64,000 bases of DNA, taken from contig NZ_JAEULY010000014.1 of the NCBI RefSeq assembly GCF_016793595.1, positions 1 through 64,000 of the forward strand, given 5' to 3'. A program made the translations under genes and the position numbers. Below the pieces are notes generated by a model that saw nothing but the letters and a program-made list of their open reading frames with translations, was not told where the DNA came from and did not search any database. The DNA is from Phreatobacter sp. Lineage in GTDB: Bacteria > Pseudomonadota > Alphaproteobacteria > Rhizobiales > Phreatobacteraceae. Shown here piece by piece: positions 36,223-43,737 of the stretch (position 1 is its first letter; every line of letters starts with the position of its first letter).

Positions 36223-36291
36223 TCCTTCACCTCCGCGCTGTAGTGCTCGACGTTCACGCTGGCTTCGACGCACAGACTGGAGCGTCAACGT

Positions 36292-37860
36292 GTGAGTAAA
36301 GGTGACAGACGCCATCCCGAGTTGAAGGTTGCCGGTGACCGGTCAACTCGCGCCGTCGCCTACGTGCGGATGTCGACTGACCATCAGCGCTACTCGACGG
36401 AGAATCAGCTCGACACGATTAAGGCGTTCGCCGAGGCCAGAGACATTGAGATCGTCCGGGTCTACGAAGACGCTGGCAAGAGCGGGCTGAACCTGGAAGG
36501 GCGCGAGGCGTTTCAGCGACTACTCGCGTATGTCGAGCGCGGCCCCGACTTCGGTGCGATCCTCGTCTATGATATTAGTCGTTGGGGACGCTTCCAGAAC
36601 GCCGATCAGGGCGCTCACTTGGAGTTCCTGTGCTCTCGTGCTGACATCGTTGTTCACTACTGCGCGGAGCAATTCGAGAACGACGGCAGCATAAGTTCGA
36701 ACCTGCTGAAGACCGTGAAGCGCGTCATGGCCGGCGAGTATAGCCGTGAGCTTTCCGTGAAGGTCTTCGCCGGCCAGTGCCGCCTCGTCGAGAAGGGGTT
36801 TCGGCAGGGTGGGATGGCAGGCTATGGACTGCGCCGCCTTCTCGTCGATGAGCACGGCGAGCCGAAGGCCGAACTCATGCTTGGCGAGCGCAAGAGCCTC
36901 CAGACCGACCGCGTCATTCTTGTTCTCGGTCCAACGGAAGAGGTTGAGACAGTCCGACGAATCTATCGGCTCTTTGTCGAGCAGGGTGTCCAGGAAGCCG
37001 AGATCGCGGCTCGGCTGAATCGAGATGGCCTTCTCACGGACTTGGGACGTTCGTGGACACGGGGAACTGTCCATGAGATTCTTACTAACCCGAAGTACAT
37101 CGGCGACAACGTCTTCAACCGCGTATCCTTCAAGCTGAAAATGAGGCGTGTCGTGAACACGCCCGATCGGTGGGTCCGTGCCCGCGGTGCTTTCACCGCC
37201 CTTGTTGATACTGACGTCTTCGAACGCGCCGCCCGCATTGTCGAGGACCGCAGCCGGAAACTATCCGACACTGATCTTCTCGATCTGCTGCGATCGCTTC
37301 TACGCGCGCAGGGCTCGCTCTCCAGCCTCGTTATCGACGAGCGCGACGACATGCCGTCGAGCAGCGTTTACCGCAACCGCTTCGGTAGCCTGCTGCGCGC
37401 CTATCACCTCGTCGGCTATAACCCGCGACGGGACTATCGCTATATCGAGATCAACCGACGGATACGAACCCTCCATCCCGACGTCGTCGCTGCGGTTGTT
37501 GATGGTCTGCGAGCTGCCGGTGGTGAGGTCAGCGTTGATTTCGATACCGGCTTGCTCGACATCAATGGTGAGTTCAAAGCCTCTGTCGTCATTGCCCGCT
37601 GCGGAGAGACGCAAGCTGGCTCGCCACGCTGGCGCATACGACTGGATACCGGGTTGGCGCCTGACATCACGGTCGCGGTGCGAATGGACCGCGGCAATGT
37701 CTCTCCGCTGGACTATTACCTACTCCCACGCCTCGACATGACCGAGCCGAACCTGCGCCTCGCGCAGAATAACGGCCTGTCCCTCGACGGTTATCGCTTC
37801 GAGACACTCGACTTCCTGTTCTCTCTGGCAGCGCGCGCTCAGTTTGAGGAGGCGGCATGA
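36292..37860 (+). CDS. Large serine site-specific recombinase
   Basis: A 522-residue recombinase starting with GTG. The resolvase catalytic domain covers ~20-165 with the nucleophile serine at 28 (AYVRMSTDHQRYSTENQ) and conserved DISRWGRFQN. The recombinase domain (~175-300) has GGMAGYGLRRL, LNRDGL and GRSWTRGTVHEILTNPKYIG. The C-terminal ~200 residues are distinct from phage integrases and have no clear zinc ribbon or coiled coil. It should cut and join DNA at the ends of this element. The stop overlaps the start of a ParB-like gene, so the two are made together. Confidence 0.9.
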   Translation: MSKGDRRHPELKVAGDRSTRAVAYVRMSTDHQRYSTENQLDTIKAFAEARDIEIVRVYEDAGKSGLNLEGREAFQRLLAYVERGPDFGAILVYDISRWGRFQNADQGAHLEFLCSRADIVVHYCAEQFENDGSISSNLLKTVKRVMAGEYSRELSVKVFAGQCRLVEKGFRQGGMAGYGLRRLLVDEHGEPKAELMLGERKSLQTDRVILVLGPTEEVETVRRIYRLFVEQGVQEAEIAARLNRDGLLTDLGRSWTRGTVHEILTNPKYIGDNVFNRVSFKLKMRRVVNTPDRWVRARGAFTALVDTDVFERAARIVEDRSRKLSDTDLLDLLRSLLRAQGSLSSLVIDERDDMPSSSVYRNRFGSLLRAYHLVGYNPRRDYRYIEINRRIRTLHPDVVAAVVDGLRAAGGEVSVDFDTGLLDINGEFKASVVIARCGETQAGSPRWRIRLDTGLAPDITVAVRMDRGNVSPLDYYLLPRLDMTEPNLRLAQNNGLSLDGYRFETLDFLFSLAARAQFEEAA

Positions 37861-38750
37861 CCCAAGCGACGAACACACGCGTGCAGATGATCCCGATCGA
37901 CAGGATCATCGTCCTCAACCCGCGCGTCCGCAACCGGCGCAAGTTCATGGAAGTAGTCGAGAGCATCCGTACGGTCGGCCTGAAGCGCCCGATCCGAGTT
38001 AATACCATGCTTGGACCGGACGGCCAACGCTCCTACGGCCTTGCGTGCGGTCAGGGCCGGATCGAAGCATTTCGAGAGCTTGGCCAGACGGAGATCCCGG
38101 CCATCGTCACCAAGGCGACAGAGGAGGAGTGCCTCGTCATGAGCCTTGTTGAGAACTGTGCCCGGCGGCAGCATCGCTCCATCGACTTGCTTCAGGACGT
38201 CGCAACGCTGCGCCAACGCGGATACACCGACCGGCAGATTGCGGACAAGATCGGCACGACCTCCGAATGGGTCGGCATGATGGCTCTGCTGATCGAGAAG
38301 GGGGAACATCGCCTCGTCGAGGCGGTCGACGTGGGCACGATCCCCATCTCGGTTGCGATAGAGATTGCCAAAGCTGACGATGAGACAATTCAGCAGATGC
38401 TCGCTGAAGCCTACATACAGGGCAAGCTGACGGGGCCAAAGCTGATCAAGATGCGGCGGCTAATCGAACAGCGAACGCGCCGGGGCAAGCACCTTTCCGC
38501 CACCTCGTTCGGCAGGAAGCTGGCGCGAGCGAAGACGTCCGAGGCCTTCGTCCGGATTTTCGAGCAGGAGGCGGGCCGACAGCGGCTGTTGGTCAAGAAG
38601 GCCGAGGTCACGCAAACTCGGCTCCTGTTTGTCGTGGAGGCACTCAAGAAGCTCCGGGCCGACCAGAACTTCGTCACTTTGCTCCGGGCCGAGAAGCTCG
38701 ACACGATGCCCAGGGACCTTGAGGTGCGCATCGCGGGAGAAGCGGCATGA
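37857..38750 (+). CDS. ParB/RepB-like protein 1
   Basis: A 297-residue ParB-like protein. The N-terminal ParB domain (~8-110) has IPIDRIIVLNPRVRNRRKF, GLKRPIRV and the nucleotide-binding-type GQGRIEAFRELG, then MSLVENCARRQHRS. An HTH follows at ~118-150 (RGYTDRQIADKIGTTSEWVG). The C-terminus is RepB-like and helical. It is coupled to the recombinase by ATGA and to the next gene in the same way. No ParA is encoded, so it is more likely a DNA-binding partner of the recombinase than part of a partition system. Confidence 0.8.
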   Translation: MTQATNTRVQMIPIDRIIVLNPRVRNRRKFMEVVESIRTVGLKRPIRVNTMLGPDGQRSYGLACGQGRIEAFRELGQTEIPAIVTKATEEECLVMSLVENCARRQHRSIDLLQDVATLRQRGYTDRQIADKIGTTSEWVGMMALLIEKGEHRLVEAVDVGTIPISVAIEIAKADDETIQQMLAEAYIQGKLTGPKLIKMRRLIEQRTRRGKHLSATSFGRKLARAKTSEAFVRIFEQEAGRQRLLVKKAEVTQTRLLFVVEALKKLRADQNFVTLLRAEKLDTMPRDLEVRIAGEAA

Positions 38751-39649
38751 GCGAGATCCAGACGCACTCTCGAATTGCCTTCGAAACCGACTGCCTCACG
38801 GTGCCGATTGCAGCACTCCTGCCGGTCCGCCCACCGAGAGCATCCGTCAAAGCGAGCCACAAGTACCTGCAGATTCGCGCTTCCATAATGGAGATCGGAT
38901 TGGTGGAGGCGCCCGTCATTGCCAGAATTGCCGACAACCCGGACAACTTCCTTTTGCTTGACGGTCACGTCCGCATAGAAATTCTCAAGGACCTCGGCAC
39001 GCTCGAAGTCGAGTGTTTGGTTTCGACCGACGACGAGGCCTTCACCTTCAACAAGCGCATTAGTCGCATCTCGGCCGTTCAGGAGCACTCGATGATCCTG
39101 AAGGCCATCGCTCGAGGCGTCTCCGACGAGAAGATCGCCCGCGCCCTGAGCCTCCACGTCCACAGCGTCCAGCGCAAAGCCCGTCTGCTTGACGGCATCT
39201 ACCAGGAGGTTGTCTCGCTCCTGAAGGACACGATGTGCCCTATGGCGGTCTTCGAGATCCTCAAGCGCATGAAGCCGCTGCGGCAGGTCGAGGCAGCAGA
39301 GCTGATGATTGCCGCGAACAACTACACCGTGGCATACGCAACGGCCCTTCTCGCCGGCACGGCGGCGAACGAACTCGTCAGCGAAACGAAGCCGAAGAGA
39401 GTCCACGGCGTAACGCCCGAGGCCATGGCCCGGATGGAGAGGGAACTAGCCCGCCTCCAGGAATCGATGGCCGACCTCCAGGACACGTATGGCAAGGAGC
39501 ACCTCCAACTGACCGTGGTGAAGGGCTATCTCGTCAAGCTGCTGGGCAATCCACGTGTTGTCCGCTACTTGCTCCAAAATCGCCCCGAGTATCTTGAAGA
39601 GTTTCAGGCCATAGCGGATGCGAACTCGCTCGTGGATCGAGCAGCATGA
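38747..39649 (+). CDS. ParB/RepB-like protein 2
   Basis: A 300-residue protein of the same general plan: VPIAALLPVRPPRASVK, GLVEAPVIARI, LLLDGHVRIEILKDLG, then an HTH (RGVSDEKIARALSLHVHSVQ) near residues 124-150 and a RepB-type C-terminus with a helical MARMERELARLQESMADLQ stretch. It is diverged from the first ParB-like protein; in the nucleotide-site motif it has DGHVR where the other has GQGR. Both neighbours overlap it by ATGA, so recombinase, ParB1, ParB2 and the tiny ORF form one translation unit. Confidence 0.8.
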   Translation: MSEIQTHSRIAFETDCLTVPIAALLPVRPPRASVKASHKYLQIRASIMEIGLVEAPVIARIADNPDNFLLLDGHVRIEILKDLGTLEVECLVSTDDEAFTFNKRISRISAVQEHSMILKAIARGVSDEKIARALSLHVHSVQRKARLLDGIYQEVVSLLKDTMCPMAVFEILKRMKPLRQVEAAELMIAANNYTVAYATALLAGTAANELVSETKPKRVHGVTPEAMARMERELARLQESMADLQDTYGKEHLQLTVVKGYLVKLLGNPRVVRYLLQNRPEYLEEFQAIADANSLVDRAA

Positions 39650-39798
39650 GGAACGAGCCGGCGCCACTAGATTTTGTATTCACTGATCCCGACTCGCCGC
39701 ATTTCATTCTCACCTCTGGCTTGGGCCCGCGGCTCGCCATCGGCGGGCTAGGGCAAATCAGGCAGCGGGTGAGAGATGTCAGGGTCTTTGGCGGCTAG
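39646..39798 (+). CDS. Tiny coupled ORF after ParB2
   Basis: A 50-residue frame whose ATG overlaps the ParB2 stop (ATGA), as for the other gene pairs of this unit. It contains LDFVFTDPDSPHFILTSGLG and ends RDVRVFGG. No family is recognised. The overlap and non-random composition favour a real small protein, but a chance frame cannot be excluded. Confidence 0.45.
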   Translation: MRNEPAPLDFVFTDPDSPHFILTSGLGPRLAIGGLGQIRQRVRDVRVFGG

Positions 39799-39988
39799 AT
39801 GAGCATCCGGAGTGGCAGTGGCCATCCTTATCGCTCCCAGGCGACCGTCCCGGAGGTGGAGGTCGGATGGTCGCCGGAGCTGTCTAAGTTGGCACCTTCG
39901 AGATGTTGGCAGTCTCTGATTGCCTCGCATCCCCCAAGTGCGGCACGACGTTTCGTCGGCGGCAACGTGCACTGGCGCGAGCGGACCT

Positions 39989-40012
39989 CGTCGCCGGCTA
40001 ATGCCGGCGACG
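39989..40012. terminator. Strong hairpin between convergent units
   Basis: CGTCGCCGGC-TAAT-GCCGGCGACG forms a ten-pair stem with a four-base loop, 10 bp from the 3' end of the DUF5681-type gene and 190 bp after the tiny ORF. No T run follows on either strand, but the place between convergent transcripts fits a bidirectional terminator. The rest of 39799-40022 shows no gene. Confidence 0.55.
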
Positions 40013-40022
40013 AACTGACGCT

Positions 40023-40757
40023 TCAGGCTTGTCGCTTTCGGCAATTCTCCTCCTCTTGTAAGAGCAGCTTCATGTAGCGCTCCGAGACCAGTTCGCGCTG
40101 GCCCTCCAGGCGCTCGATCTCGAGCTTGAGCTGGAGCTGGAGCTTCTTGTCCTTAGGGGCCTTCTTGAGCCTTTTGCCGGCCGCCTCCACCTCCTCGGTT
40201 ATCCGACTGTACTGCTCGTCGAGCTTGCGGATGGCTGGATCGCGGAAGGTCGCCTCGCCCGTCTCCATGTCGATGCTGATGTCTTCGGGATAAATGTCAA
40301 AGTCAGGTTCGGGCTCGCCCGCCCGCTGGGCAGCGCGCTGCTTGGCCATCCCCTTCTGCTTCATGTCGACGAGCGTCTTCACCAACTCAGCCTGTGCCGC
40401 CGCCGATTCTCTCTCGATTTCTTTGATCAGGTCGATCATCAGCTTGGCCGACAGGCGACTGCCCTTGATGCCGGCCGCCCACTGGCCGCGGACCATCGCG
40501 GCCAGCGCGGGCACCCTCACCGTCTTGTCGCCCTCCTTGATCGGGACGAGCCGATAGAGTTCGTCGAGCACGAGCTGCCGATGTCGCTGCTCCAGCTTCG
40601 AGACGACGGGGGCCTGCCTCTTAGGGCGGCCAGACTTGTTGCCGCTTTCACCGGGCTTGAACTGATGCGCCCTAGGCGGCCGGCAATAGCCGACCGCCTC
40701 GTCCTGATCGCCCTTGGGCTCTTCGGGCTCGGGGGGCTTGTCCTTCTTGGCCATCAC
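40023..40757 (-). CDS. DUF5681-type protein
   Basis: A 244-residue protein. Near the N-terminus it has VGYCRPPRAHQFKPGESGNKSGRPKR, the hallmark of DUF5681 proteins, which are common in prophages and islands next to methyltransferases and terminases. The rest is charged and helical, with likely coiled coil near 185-240. Its ATG overlaps the methyltransferase stop. Function unknown; the partnership with the methyltransferase is typical. Confidence 0.75.
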   Translation of the reverse strand: MMAKKDKPPEPEEPKGDQDEAVGYCRPPRAHQFKPGESGNKSGRPKRQAPVVSKLEQRHRQLVLDELYRLVPIKEGDKTVRVPALAAMVRGQWAAGIKGSRLSAKLMIDLIKEIERESAAAQAELVKTLVDMKQKGMAKQRAAQRAGEPEPDFDIYPEDISIDMETGEATFRDPAIRKLDEQYSRITEEVEAAGKRLKKAPKDKKLQLQLKLEIERLEGQRELVSERYMKLLLQEEENCRKRQA

Positions 40758-42142
40758 ACCGCCTCATCGCTCTTGGCGGCCGGTCTGGCGGATTTCGGTG
40801 CGGGCAGCCAGCGCGGGCGCGTGACGGGCGCGAGCCGCTCCGTGCGGACCTCCTCGAAGGACTTGCCCGAGCCCTCCAGGCGCGCGTCCTGGCCCGCCTG
40901 TGCCTGCCAGCGGGCAATGGCGACCTCCACGTATTTCGGCTCGATCTCCATGCCGTAGCCGCGCCGGCCGACCTTGTCTGCAGCAAGGATCGTGGTGCCC
41001 GATCCGGCAAAGGGGTCAAGGACGATCTCGCGCCGGCGTGTCGCGTCCTTGATGGCATCGGCGACGAGCATCAGGGGCTTTACCGTCGGATGCGCCTTGA
41101 GGTCGTCCATGCGGCCGGCGCGGAAGCTGTTCGCGCCGGCATAGGTCCAGAGGTCCGAGCGGTTGCGGCCGAACTTGCCGAGGTGGATGTTGTTGGTATG
41201 TGCAGCACCCGCCTTCCGCCAAACAAAGACAAGCTCGGTCTGGTGGCGGTAGAAGCTGCCCTGGCCGGCATTGGTCTTCGCCCAAATGCAGAGGCTGACG
41301 AGGCGCTCGAAGGCACTGTCGCCGGCGGCGAGCATCTCCCGCATATGCGCGGCGTCCATGAACAGGTAGTTCAAGGAACCGCTTCGGCTAACACTGACGA
41401 GCAGCTTCATGACGACGGTCAGGAAGGCCGTGAAGGCCGCCGGGGTCATTTCCCCGGACGCCATGGCGAACTCCTCGTGGCGCACCTTGCCGCGCCCCAT
41501 GACGTGGCCGTTCACCGGCACGTTGTAGGGTGGGTCGGTGAAGACCATGGCGGCCTCATCGCCCTTCATCAGACGCGCGTATCCTTCAGCCTCTGTGGCG
41601 TCGCCACACAAGAGGCGATGCTGGCCGAGCAGCCATAGGTCGCCGGCGCGAACAATCGGCTTCTCGGGCATCGGGGAGGTTTCCTCGTCGGGCTCGGAAG
41701 CCTCCTCGTCATGGTCGATGAGAAGGACATCGATCTCGCCGGTCTCGAACCCGGTGATCGTCGCGTCGAACCCGATATCGACCACCGCCTCGGTGAGGGA
41801 GCGCAGCTCCTCGGCGAGGAGGTCGCTGTCCCACCCGGCGTTCATGCCGATCTTGTTGTCGGCGATCATCAGCGCCTTTTTCTGCGCCTCGGAAAGTCCA
41901 GCCAGCACGATCACCGGCACGCTGTCGGAGCGCTGCTCCTTGGCGGCGGCAAGGCGACCATGCCCTGCAATGACCATGGCTTCTTCGTCGACGAGGATCG
42001 GGTTGACGAAGCCGAACTTGGCGATGCTCTCGCCGATCTGCGCGATCTGCTGCTTGGAGTGAGTTCGCGGATTGCGCGGGTTCGCGCGCAGACTATCAGG
42101 CGGTCGGTACTCGACCTTGAGGTTGTTGGGGATGCTTTTCAC
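40754..42142 (-). CDS. ParB-domain site-specific DNA methyltransferase
   Basis: A 462-residue fusion. The first ~110 residues are a ParB/Srx-like domain (VEYRPPDSLRANPRNPRTHS ... GHGRLAAAKE). From ~185 comes an N6-adenine or N4-cytosine methyltransferase with FTDPPYNVP (catalytic DPPY) and FAGSGTTILAA (AdoMet site), in the beta-class order. The GTG at 42142 with GGAG seven bases upstream is preferred over the ATG at 42181. No restriction enzyme is seen, so it is probably an orphan modification enzyme of the element. Confidence 0.85.
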   Translation of the reverse strand: MKSIPNNLKVEYRPPDSLRANPRNPRTHSKQQIAQIGESIAKFGFVNPILVDEEAMVIAGHGRLAAAKEQRSDSVPVIVLAGLSEAQKKALMIADNKIGMNAGWDSDLLAEELRSLTEAVVDIGFDATITGFETGEIDVLLIDHDEEASEPDEETSPMPEKPIVRAGDLWLLGQHRLLCGDATEAEGYARLMKGDEAAMVFTDPPYNVPVNGHVMGRGKVRHEEFAMASGEMTPAAFTAFLTVVMKLLVSVSRSGSLNYLFMDAAHMREMLAAGDSAFERLVSLCIWAKTNAGQGSFYRHQTELVFVWRKAGAAHTNNIHLGKFGRNRSDLWTYAGANSFRAGRMDDLKAHPTVKPLMLVADAIKDATRRREIVLDPFAGSGTTILAADKVGRRGYGMEIEPKYVEVAIARWQAQAGQDARLEGSGKSFEEVRTERLAPVTRPRWLPAPKSARPAAKSDEAV

Positions 42143-42244
42143 TTGGGGGCTCCTGTCGCATGCACAGTGCAACCCGCCCATGCGAGATGCCTTGCGACGC
42201 GAACCCTCCTGGAGCCCGATCGATGGGTGAATAAGAGTACCGGT

Positions 42245-43111
42245 TTAGGAGAGTCCGGCTTCTCTCCTAAACTTCTCTATGCCCCTCTCCCAATTGGGAT
42301 ATTTGCGAAGAAAGCGGTTCCGAATTCTCCGAGCCTTCGACTCGGAAATCCTAGCGCGACCGGGGGCTTTCTTCGCGACCTGCAGGGATGCTGCCGTAAT
42401 CCCGATGCCAGTGCTCTTCATGAGCTCATACATCTCCTCGACGAATGGCTCATCGGCCTTCTCAAGCGATTGGCTTTTGCCGGGTGCGAAGCCTTCGGAA
42501 CCAGGCCCTTCGATCTCGACCCGAACGAGAAACGGCGCCCCCGGTTCGAACTCCATCGTCCCGCCTGCGATCCTGATGTTCGTCACGCGTGGCAGGAGGC
42601 CCGGTGGAATACGATCGGGCGAATGTAGGTCGTCCGATCGAGCCGCCCAAACCTTCAGGCGCCCTTCGCGAAGCGCTTGCAAGAGCGCCCGCGACACCCG
42701 CTCGTTGATCCGCCCGACCGTCGATCGAAACAGCGTGTGAACATCCTGCCGACCCCGGGGCCAGGCCGGATTGGCGAGCATTCGAGCGATCGGGTGCTGC
42801 TGCTCCCAGGCCGGATGGTGTTCCATCAGCCCCGCTTCCGCGAACAGCTTCATCGTCATCGGATCGATGTTGCTCTGCCGAGGGAAGCTCAGCTCGACGC
42901 GGTCAGCCTCCACAACAATCTCGAAGTCCGACCGGCTCGAGGCGTCCGCGGTGGCATCGAGCGAGTGCAGACTCGCCAGCCTGTTGATCACCCACTCCCG
43001 GATCGTCGCTTCGTAAGCACCAGCCTCGGGGAAAAGCACGTTCCAGAAAATGCGGGGCGCATCACGCAGCGGAGCTTTCAGGCCGGGCTTCTTTCGAGGT
43101 TTGTTGGTCAT
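42245..43111 (-). CDS. Hypothetical island protein
   Basis: A 288-residue protein not recognised. The start MTNKPRKKPGL at 43111 avoids an upstream extension that reads into repeats. It contains no membrane segment. Residues ~60-130 include FEIVVEADRVELSF and MTMKLFAEAGLMEHHP, and the C-terminus has a basic helix SKARRIRNRFLRKYP that could contact DNA. It lies 102 bp upstream of the methyltransferase, on the same strand, so it may be expressed with it. Confidence 0.55.
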   Translation of the reverse strand: MTNKPRKKPGLKAPLRDAPRIFWNVLFPEAGAYEATIREWVINRLASLHSLDATADASSRSDFEIVVEADRVELSFPRQSNIDPMTMKLFAEAGLMEHHPAWEQQHPIARMLANPAWPRGRQDVHTLFRSTVGRINERVSRALLQALREGRLKVWAARSDDLHSPDRIPPGLLPRVTNIRIAGGTMEFEPGAPFLVRVEIEGPGSEGFAPGKSQSLEKADEPFVEEMYELMKSTGIGITAASLQVAKKAPGRARISESKARRIRNRFLRKYPNWERGIEKFRREAGLS

Positions 43112-43737
43112 GCCACAGCCATTCTGCGAAGTGTGCACGCTCGCCCAGAAGTCGCTGATCCTAGAAGAACCATTCGCTGCTGCGCCAGACCAGGTTCCCA
43201 GTTGCTGAAAATGGAATTCCCTGTTCCAGCGAGTAGGGAATGTCCTCACAAGCCATTGATATTTGGCCTGTTTGCGAGGTCTTCAACGCGCCAAGGCGCG
43301 AATTTCCGACGACTTCCCTGATAATTTCCCTGTTAGCAGGGAATATAGGGCCGGAGACACCCTCTACCGAGACTACGTCCGCCACCAGCCCGCACTCTTG
43401 AGATCGACCTTCGATTTCGAGGCTCCTTCCGAAACCGGCAGCCGCTTCCCAACCCGCTGGCTCCCCGCCGCGCCACCGCGCGGCTTGCGTCATCGCGCCG
43501 GTCCCTGACTACGGAGCGCGGTCCCTGGTCGCGTCGCGGCGGGCGGCCATGCCTCCGCGGCATCGGGAATGCGCGCTCATCCGGCGGCCGGCCTTCGAGC
43601 GAGGGCCGGAGCCGCCGCTGCGCCACGATGCGATACCACTTGCGGGGTCGGGGGATCGTGTGGCCTCAATGGCTGCCTTCGACGATCGGCCACCCGGCAG
43701 GCGGGCGATTGACGACCGAAGCGGAGAGCCTTGTCCG
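43112..43737. other. Island right edge, no supported gene
   Basis: A 626-bp stretch with no convincing gene. A minus-strand frame of 110 codons at 43161-43493 has no Shine-Dalgarno and crosses the inverted repeats described separately. From about 43500 the composition returns to the GC-rich pattern of the flanking chromosome and leads into the kinase gene. Confidence 0.5.
43214..43343. repeat. Clustered TTCCCTG / CAGGGAA inverted repeats
   Basis: Two hairpins: ATTCCCT with AGGGAAT at 43216-43241 (12-base loop) and TTCCCTG-TTAG-CAGGGAA at 43326-43343, plus a further TTCCCTG at 43314-43320. The motif was not noticed elsewhere in the window. Position at the edge of the island makes it a candidate recombination or protein-binding region. 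Confidence 0.55.

Noticed and set aside
37857..39649. Plasmid partition (parAB/repABC) system
   Set aside because: There is no ParA or RepC gene and the ParB-like genes are coupled to a recombinase, so a replicating plasmid origin is not supported.
39748..40044. Minus-strand 98-codon frame after the DUF5681-type gene
   Set aside because: It covers the strong hairpin at 39989-40012 and the tiny coupled ORF, with Arg/Pro-rich composition and no Shine-Dalgarno.
42530..42550. GGTTCGAACTCC resembling a tRNA T-loop at the island
   Set aside because: It lies inside a coding frame and no acceptor, D or anticodon arms could be built around it. No tRNA gene was found in the window.
43161..43493. Minus-strand 110-codon frame at the island edge
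   Set aside because: It runs through inverted repeats, lacks a Shine-Dalgarno and has no recognisable domain.
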